A stretch of DNA of 64,000 nucleotides from Scleromitrula shiraiana (Eukaryota; Ascomycota; Leotiomycetes; Helotiales; Sclerotiniaceae): assembly GCA_028455995.1 (NCBI GenBank), contig JABELC010000010.1, forward strand, positions 682,001 through 746,000. The letters are read 5' to 3'. Below, one piece after another: positions 57,303-64,000 of the stretch. A model generated the notes under the pieces. That model saw only the letters and a list, made by a program, of their open reading frames with translations. It did no database searches and was not told the origin of the DNA. The position numbers and the translations under genes were made by a program. Each line of letters starts with the position of its first letter. Within the stretch, counting starts at the first letter, position 1.

Positions 57303-58120
57303 GTATAATCATGCATAGAATATTAGAAATAGACTAGACTATATCATCAATTAAGTTTCGGTTGGAAATTAAAAGATTGAGAATTTTAACAAACTATTAT
57401 GCACCCCGAAGTTTCCCCCTTTTCAATCAGCAACTTAAAATTCAAGATCAAAAACAAGCTTCATGTCAACCACTAGGACAAACCTTGATGGAAAGGGGCA
57501 AAAAAGACTAAACTCCACAATCACGAGCTTTTTTTCTGGTCTTGAGAGAAAGATAATAATCGTACCCGATACGACGATACCGGTACGATATAACGCACGT
57601 AGTTCAACCTGAAGATAATCCCAAAAATCTCCACATAACGATGTTATTTACAGTAAGTAAGTATCTGGCGTCTGTGCTGTACGACCGACCGGATGAGAAG
57701 AAAAATTCTTTTCGTGAGAGGAGGGATGATCACGAAGCTAGATACTCAGTAGGCAGTGAGTTATGAATTTATGTAAAATTCCAGCAATTTGATGCGAGGT
57801 TTATGTTTGTGGATAGGAGAAATCCGCCTATATTGCATTGCATTGCATTGCATCTTTGATATGAAGGAAATTGCGATCGTGGATGGAATGGGACCGGGAA
57901 CACTGTTATTGTTGGTCGTATTTAGGGCTGCAGATTAATGGCTCCGAGGCAACGTCCACATTGCACATGGTAATAGAAGGAACCAAATGTACGATGCACG
58001 AGAGCTGAGAGTTTCGGCACGCCTTCTCGTTGAATTCAAAGCTTGATGTATGTATGTATGTATGTGGAAGGGCGGTATGGTTCTGGTGTTACAGAACAAT
58101 TCCGTACTTCTTTCCACTTG

Positions 58121-58150
58121 CATAGCATAGCATAGCATAGCATAGCATAG
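58121..58150. repeat. (CATAG)6 microsatellite
   Basis: Six perfect pentamers; the reverse complement belongs to the same motif class as 2431-2455. Confidence 0.95.
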
Positions 58151-59540
58151 TTGCAAAACATCCTATATGTAATTCATTCACGAATTCCGAAGCGAAAAGC
58201 TCCGGTAGCACTTCCATTATCTTGTTATATGAGAGTCTCGTGAGTATTTGATTCTAGATTCTCCTGTTGGTATTTGAAGGGTCTTTCTTGTTCGCGACGT
58301 TGTCAGTTCTCAGAGTTGGGATTCGACGAGAATAATGATTTTTACTTGGATATGAAATCGCTTGAGAGATGGGATAGTTCTCAGAATTGAATACTCCAAT
58401 TGAGAAGTATGTGGAATTATATGGAATTATGTTAATGTATGCTATCTTTTGCTAGAAAGAAACGCTCATGGTGCTTAGTATCAATATTATCTTCTTCAAA
58501 CGAGGACGTCACATTTACTTCCTAATAGATGCACATTTCAATTATATTATCTACAATATACAATTCCCTTCCTCAATAGTCACCCAAGAGTAGCTGGGCT
58601 TGATAATTTATAGAGTTGGCTTTCCGGACCCGAAAGACCAGTTTCGGAGCAAAAAGCCTTTTCTACACTTTGGGTTTCTATACGCTCGAGGCTTACAAGT
58701 TTGCCATCAAGTTTGTTCCTTTTATTTTTGTTTCTTGTCTTCTTCTCGTTCACTTTCTCTTTGATCTCTGCCCTTTCAATTCTATGAGGAGAAAGAATAG
58801 ATTTAAATGAGAGAAGATGTGAATTGAGAGAAGTTCGTGTAATTGTCAGGGGGATGATTTTATATATGATCAAATCATAATTCTGATCCCTTGGGGAATA
58901 TGCCAATAGTATATGAAGTGGTGTAATATTCTATGTTCTGATTTTTAAATCAAAGATGATTCCCAATGTCGTGAAATGATTTTTGAATGACATGGCATTG
59001 AAGATCGTACTTAGGAAACCCTCACCACATGGAAGGAACGTCTCCGACAACCACTTTCTCTAATTGTTATGATCCGAGGCTAGAAGTTGCAAAGGTATCT
59101 TTCATGTCAAATAATCGTATGATTTAAGTCAACAAATATCAAGTAACCTCGAAAAGTATGAACTTTAATTCATCCTCATCTAGACCTCCAAGTCTAGATA
59201 TGGTGATCAACGAAAAAGTCACGATATCAATACCTCAAATTATCTTCTAATTATCAAATATCTAGTACCTACATATGAGAAACTTCTTCGTTACTTACCT
59301 AGGATAATTTCCTTCCAAGCACTGTCTTCATAGAATAACTTAAACGGCCGTCTCCATCCTAACTCTATCGTCCTTCTCATTGCCTGCCAATCTCGATATT
59401 TGTGTATCTCTTGAATTGAAATCATCGAATAAAACTTACTCTACATAGTCTCAAAGATTTCCCCAGCCAATATTTGAAAGTCTATTTCATGCTCTCCAAC
59501 AAGCTCACAACCCTCACCAATTTGTCCCAATCCCAATAAC

Positions 59541-60758
59541 ATGAACGCAACCAAAATAACCCACTTCGAATTAGAAAACTTCGCTATAATCGAGCGAACT
59601 TGTTCTGGTATCTCACTGCTAGGATGTTTTTCTATAATCTTCACATTTTACTTCACCCCCGCCTTCCGGAAACCCATTAATCGACTGATTCTCTATGCAT
59701 CTTTCGGCAATATATTCACGAATATCGCGACACTGATAGCACGATCCGCTACAATTCATCCCTATGGGCATTTGTGCCAATTCCAAGCTTTTCTTATCCA
59801 AATGTACGGATTCATTTTCTGATAATCTTCGAATCGTAAACTGATTAGATTCATGTGAAGGTTAATACCAGCGGATGCGTACTGGACTTTGGCTATGGCG
59901 TGTAACGTGATGTTTACGTTCTTTTTCCATTTCGATATTGGTCGATTGAGAAAACTGGAAAAATGGTATTTCTTACTATGCTATGGGATTCCGTTCATCG
60001 TCGCATTTGTCTACTTGTTTCTGAAGACTCCTAGAAAGGGACATATGTATGGGAATGCTACGTTGTGGTGCTGGATTAATGTTGAGTGGGATGTTTGGAG
60101 GATTTGGACCTTCTATGCACCTATCTGGGAAGTTCTAATCTTTCCATCCACTTTTGGGAGCTTTTTCTTTCCCAATATGCACACTATGTCTGATCTTTGA
60201 ATCTATCTAATATATCGCAAATATAGGATTGTGATTGTAGCCACATTGATGATCTATGTGGCGGCCGGAAGATCCATCTATGCCAATCGACAAGAACTCC
60301 TTCAAGTTAAAATGCACAGAATCAAACTCTCAGATTCCAACACAACAGGAATATCCACCACCAACGATCGAACCAAAAACCGCTCCTCTCAAAGTGAACT
60401 CCCCCTCACAAACCAAGATAAGTTAACTCAATCATCAGCCAACACCAATACCCGCTCCAGCGCAAAAGCTCAACCTTCAACGAAACCCCCCGCCAAAAAA
60501 CCCACATCCGCAGAGTGGATCTACGCTAAAGTAGCACTACTCTTCTTCCTGGCCATGATGATTACTTGGATTCCATCATCTGCTAATCGCATTTATTCGC
60601 TTGTGCATCCGGGCATGATTTCGTTGAGATTGGAGTATATAAGTGCGTTTGTGCTGCCGTTGCAGGGGTTCTGGAATGCGTTTATTTATTTTATGACCAG
60701 TATGGGGGCTTGTCGGACTTTTGGGAAAGAGGTTCGGGGGAAGCTTGGGTGGGTGTGA
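59541..60758 (+). CDS. cAMP-receptor-like G-protein-coupled receptor, second intron with abnormal donor
   Basis: Exons 59541-59803, 59861-60127 and 60227-60758 give 353 residues. The hydrophobic segments and motifs match fungal cAMP-receptor-like (Dicty_CAR) GPCRs: LLGCFSIIFTFYFTPAFRKP, NRLILYASFGNI, the Cys in HLCQFQAFLIQ, PADAYWTLAMACNVMFTFFF, ATLWCWI and WRIWTFYAPIWIVIV, followed by a basic Ser/Thr-rich third loop, then SAEWIYAKVALLFFLAMMIT and LPLQGFWNAFIYFM. Intron 1 is normal (57 nt). Intron 2 (60128-60226) restores the conserved APIW-IVIV junction only if it begins GGAAGT instead of GTAAGT. Without removal the protein stops after SDL at 60200. The gene may therefore be damaged, non-canonically spliced or affected by a base error. 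Family role: sensing nutrients or signals through a heterotrimeric G protein. Confidence 0.8.
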
Positions 60759-61610
60759 GGATGGGTAGGAGAAGATGGGTGGTGGGTTTGATTGTGCTTG
60801 TCCTTTTCTGTGGTGTTTATTCATGTGATGGGTCAAAAGTATTGATCTAGGCTGGCTTCCTTTGCGGCGTTGGAGTATCCGGTGTGTATATACTGAGCTT
60901 TTGCTGGGTAATGAGGAGTAGACTGCGGTTTTGGGTTGGATTAACGTTTATGAAAGATCGATTTTATTGTTTATTGATTATTGATTGATTGATTAATTGA
61001 TCTGAAAAGACCCCAGCGGAGAAACCGGAATGTTATTAGACAGACCTACTCGAGTTTTCTACGCCACATCACATGTTTGTAGATATACATAGAAACTAGA
61101 TTGGTAAAATTAAACGAAAAAGCTATGCGTGAATCAAAATATTATTGTAATCGTCATTGAGGAGAAGGGGGAACCGTGTGCATGAACACCATCCATGAGT
61201 ACGCTAGAGAGAAGAAAATATATACATTCTAGAAAAGCATATGCACCCAAATGAGAGCTTTAACATACATCGGACCAATCTACCTCAAGAGGAAGAAAGA
61301 ACTTTGAGAGAACTTTCACCATACCGTCCTATGACCGAGCAAGAACCAATTCCAATATTCACTACATCCCATCTTCCCTTCCAAAGTCTACCCCGAAGAA
61401 CAACATGTCCCAGACTACAATAATAACAATCCCTTTTCTTATTATTAATCAATCTCTATATAAATACCAAGTAGATCTACCATTAGCGCTCTTATGTATT
61501 CAATAAATACGACAAAACACGTTGGAAGTTTCATGGTTCGGAGGGATCAGGAAGGATTGGTCGTCGCGGGTTCAATTTGGGTTCATTATCTGGATATGTT
61601 AAGTAATCGC

Positions 61611-61717
61611 GTTGTTGTTGTTGTTGTTGTTGTTGTTGCACGTGAGGAAATAATAACAACATTGAGGAGAGAGAGAGAGCAGATTTCAACAACAACAACA
61701 ACAACAACAACAACAAC
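61611..61717. repeat. inverted trinucleotide repeats (GTT)9 ... (CAA)10
   Basis: A 28-nt GTT run (61611-61638) and a 31-nt CAA run (61687-61717) are reverse complements separated by 48 nt, so a hairpin stem of about 27 bp is possible. Confidence 0.95.
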
Positions 61718-62207
61718 TAGTTCGTAGCAAGTAATGAATGACACTACGAATTTCAAAAGCGACAGTGAGATAAGAGTAATATATTAACGACTGTGAAAAA
61801 TCCCCAATCCCCATCTCAATCGACACCAAATATTACGTCGAAACAACACAACTTCCGATAGATTTATCTCCCTCCCCTTTTCTAAATGCTGTGTCTTGTA
61901 TGTGGTAATCATGTGCATCTGGAATAACTATATGTTCTTGGGCTCTTGGCTTGGATGGACATAGGGGTTTATATGGATATGGATGGGTTTTGTGGGGGGG
62001 TGGTACCTTGGAGGGCCATGGTGGAAGATTGTGGTTTGGGATATTCACTATTTATGCCCGGGGAAGAGCATCCAAAACTTGATGGGGCATTTGATTGGAC
62101 TAGGGAATTTCTTAAGCACGTTGTTGCTAGTGAATGGATATATGTATTGTATTCCGAGTCATGATTTCCAAGGTGCAGGTAATAATTACTCTGGGCTTTG
62201 AACGGTA

Positions 62208-62235
62208 GACCAAAAGACCAAAAGACCAAAAGACC
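62208..62235. repeat. 8-bp tandem repeat (GACCAAAA), 3.5 copies
   Basis: Three exact copies and GACC. Confidence 0.95.
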
Positions 62236-63109
62236 GAATCGTGTTTACATAATCAAGCTCCTCAACCCCATTATGACCAGCAGTTACTAATACTCCGATT
62301 TCCAAACAGCGCGCAGATTATTGTGATGGCGGAACCTGTCTTCTTCACACATGCAATGCAGAGACCGTTTCAATGTCCCTCGATTTTCGTTCGGACGTAT
62401 TATCCAGCAACTCAGAAGACTGGCTACACCAGCGAATTGCAGTCGGGGGGTTAGCATGATAAGTATAAACGACAACGATATGAAATATCAACGACACTAA
62501 TAAGTAAAAATCGGCGCATGACAACCGTGGGGTTGTGATCATCATTACGACAATGAATTTGTAGCTGTGAATGAATGACTGACTGATTGACTGACTGGTT
62601 GTAGCGGATATCTCAGAATTCACATATAGAGCCTAGCTCCAACTCTAGTACGGAGTATCGTATCTGACAATAGATTAATCGGAGCGGGTGAAGTTATATT
62701 TATTATCAGGTGGAGGAAATCCCTACGGAATCCATGGCTATTTATTCCTCGGTATATGAGTATGTATCCGATAGCTTTGCAGATGAGAGTGCATTGTTGT
62801 TGCATTATTGTTGCAGGAGCCCACGCATTAGATCTGATCTATTTGAAAAATGTTTGTTCACCTCATGAGGAAGTTATATATATAGTGAATAAGACGATTA
62901 ATACCCTACAGAATAACGACGGAAGAGTTACATCATAGATTGAAATAGTGGAGCCGGGAATTTTTCGCCTAGGAAAGAAACCCCGAAAATTACCCCACAC
63001 CACTCCACATAACACACAAAAATTTTAACAAATTTCCATCAAATCTTTCATATACCAAAAACGGACCACACAGCACCATCAAATCAGCTTTCTAAGCTGT
63101 TCTATTGAA

Positions 63110-63182
63110 GCCTCGTTAGCTCAGTTGGTAGAGCGCGTCACTAGTAATGACGAGGTCGCCGGTTCGACTCCGTCACGAGGCA
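63110..63182 (+). tRNA. tRNA-Thr (anticodon AGT)
   Basis: The 73-nt sequence folds into a full cloverleaf: acceptor GCCTCGT with ACGAGGC (7 pairs), D arm GCTC-AGTTGGTA-GAGC, anticodon stem CGTCA/TGACG with loop CTAGTAA (anticodon AGT, 63143-63145), variable loop AGGTC, and T arm around TTCGACT. There is no intron. The T stem has one mismatch (C63159 opposite T63173). Discriminator base A. The AGT anticodon, read as inosine-GU, decodes Thr codons ACT/ACC. T-rich sequence about 15 nt downstream can serve as Pol III terminator. Confidence 0.93.
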
Positions 63183-64000
63183 ATCATCCTATACACCATG
63201 TTTTCTTTTTGGAAAATTTTGATATTTTGGCTGTCAATTTTGACAAGGATATAGGTTCCATAGGGGAGGAACAGATGAGACTTTCCTTAGCAACTCCAGC
63301 ATCTGATCTTTTGCAGAAGAAAGCTGATGGTCCATTTGCGCCCAGAAGTACCACATCGCCAACTTACATATAGCCTAAAAGCAAGAAGATAAACCGGAAG
63401 TTTTAGAGGCAGATATCCATGAGGAACTTGAGAATCTATCATCAACTAGTAATAAGAACAATAACAAAGAGTGTTGCGACAATGATTATATGGAACAGGA
63501 TGATAGCAGATAGAGGTGAATGGTGGCTGTAAAGCATGGCAGAAACTTCCGGCCAAGATACATTGGATGAGAACGATGGATCTAATCTTGGCAAGGCTCT
63601 ATGATTCAAACTATGCTAGCTCGTATGAAAAAGACATGCAATGAAGGAAGGATTTCGAGGAACTGTAATAAAATCATGAGACAACTTATAGATGTGGTGA
63701 CAACATAGCTTGACAATCTGAACGTCAGGAAGTATCTAAAGTTCCACAGGCGGCTAATCATAGTGATGGAATTGAGGACCGCCGGTGCCGTCTTTTGGGA
63801 AAATTGAATATGAGGATCCATGTGTCCTTCTTGTACATGGAAGGAGGAATGGTAAGGTATTGTGGGATTGTATACAGATCGAAGTTGAGCCAACTCTATG
63901 AAAAGAAATTGCGCTTCGACGCGAAGAATCACCCAGGAAATTAATGGCGAATAGAAGATCAAAGGGTTGAGGCGGAATGATCTGAACATGCTGTTGTGTG
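63183..64000. other. unassigned right end
   Basis: About 820 bp. Short protein-like stretches occur in several frames (for example LATPASDLLQKKADGPFAPR near 63290 and PEVLEADIHEELENLSSTSN near 63400), and a 127-codon frame runs on the minus strand (63989-63606). None has a recognisable domain or coherent exon structure, so no gene is called. Confidence 0.4.

Larger units (their letters stand above)
57024..59540. other. gene-free region
   Basis: About 2.5 kb with no convincing gene. It holds the (TTTATG)n array, a (GCATT)4-5 run at 57835-57853, a (GTAT)n run at 58045-58066, the (CATAG)6 repeat at 58121-58150, and ordinary sequence before the GPCR gene. Confidence 0.5.
60759..63109. other. gene-free region between GPCR gene and tRNA
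   Basis: About 2.35 kb. A 60-codon frame at 61241-61423 and overlapping 70-85-codon frames on both strands near 61830-62230 show no domain or clean splice structure. It contains the (TTG)/(CAA) inverted repeat and an 8-bp GACCAAAA tandem repeat at 62208-62235. Confidence 0.5.

Noticed and set aside
57106..57337. Overlapping frames through the TTTATG array (Tyr-Val and Phe-Met repeats)
   Set aside because: All frames are open only because a stop-free hexamer is repeated; there is no other coding evidence.
61241..61423. 60-codon frame downstream of the GPCR gene as a possible extra C-terminal exon
   Set aside because: The GPCR frame ends naturally after LGWV, and no splice pair joins the two convincingly.
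61833..62229. Overlapping 70-86-codon frames on both strands, one with a hydrophilic protein-like tail
   Set aside because: Competing frames on both strands, no domain and no consistent exon structure.
63125..63373. Plus-strand frame that starts inside the tRNA gene
   Set aside because: It overlaps the tRNA and has no recognisable domain.
63606..63989. 127-codon minus-strand frame at the window end
   Set aside because: Long but featureless; the opposite strand shows equally protein-like pieces in several frames, so direction and coding status cannot be decided.

Overview
The window is nuclear DNA of a filamentous ascomycete. Most genes carry several short introns (mostly 45-95 nt, GT-AG), there is a single dispersed 5S rRNA gene and an isolated tRNA, and AT-rich blocks look like RIP-degraded repeats. 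The mix of gene families (RTA1 and cAMP-receptor-like membrane proteins, a Zn2Cys6 regulator, NRPS-like adenylation and P450 enzymes, Ser/Thr-rich GPI proteins) with moderate-to-low GC suggests Leotiomycetes of the Botrytis/Sclerotinia type. That placement is inference, not proof.

Layout. 0-11 kb is a conserved housekeeping block: the 3' part of a YML020W-like gene, a JMJD7-like oxygenase, a Cdt2-type WD40 protein, the rRNA methyltransferase Spb1 sharing a 414-bp divergent promoter with Cdt2, a 5S rRNA gene and a PPN2-like polyphosphatase. 11.5-12.7 kb holds a secreted Ser/Thr-rich protein. 13.4-21 kb is an accessory set of three genes on the + strand (14-TMS MFS transporter, cytochrome P450, stand-alone adenylation enzyme) that looks like a small specialised-metabolism cluster. 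22.9-24.4 kb is an AT-rich element bounded by a 25-bp inverted repeat, with 14 exact 10-bp A-tract repeats inside. 24.9-30.9 kb has an RTA1-type membrane protein, a sugar-transporter pseudogene and three small hypothetical genes. 31.2-33.7 kb has two Ala/Ser-rich GPI-type surface proteins, one built of seven 11-residue repeats.

33.7-42.5 kb is an 8.8-kb stretch without a supportable gene, rich in microsatellites. 42.5-51 kb carries a secreted CAP/PR-1 protein, a DUF255/SPATA20-type thioredoxin-fold protein and a regulator combining two C2H2 fingers with a Zn2Cys6 cluster. 51.6-54.3 kb is a decay zone (5'-truncated gene plus an MFS pseudogene), followed by a second AT-rich block. 56.3-64 kb has a Kre9/Knh1-like GPI protein, a cAMP-receptor-like GPCR whose second intron appears to have lost its GT donor, and tRNA-Thr(AGT).

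The conserved genes act in ribosome synthesis, replication-linked proteolysis, protein hydroxylation and phosphate storage. The accessory genes concern transport, secondary metabolism, the cell surface and sensing. Two of the three MFS-type transporters are broken.
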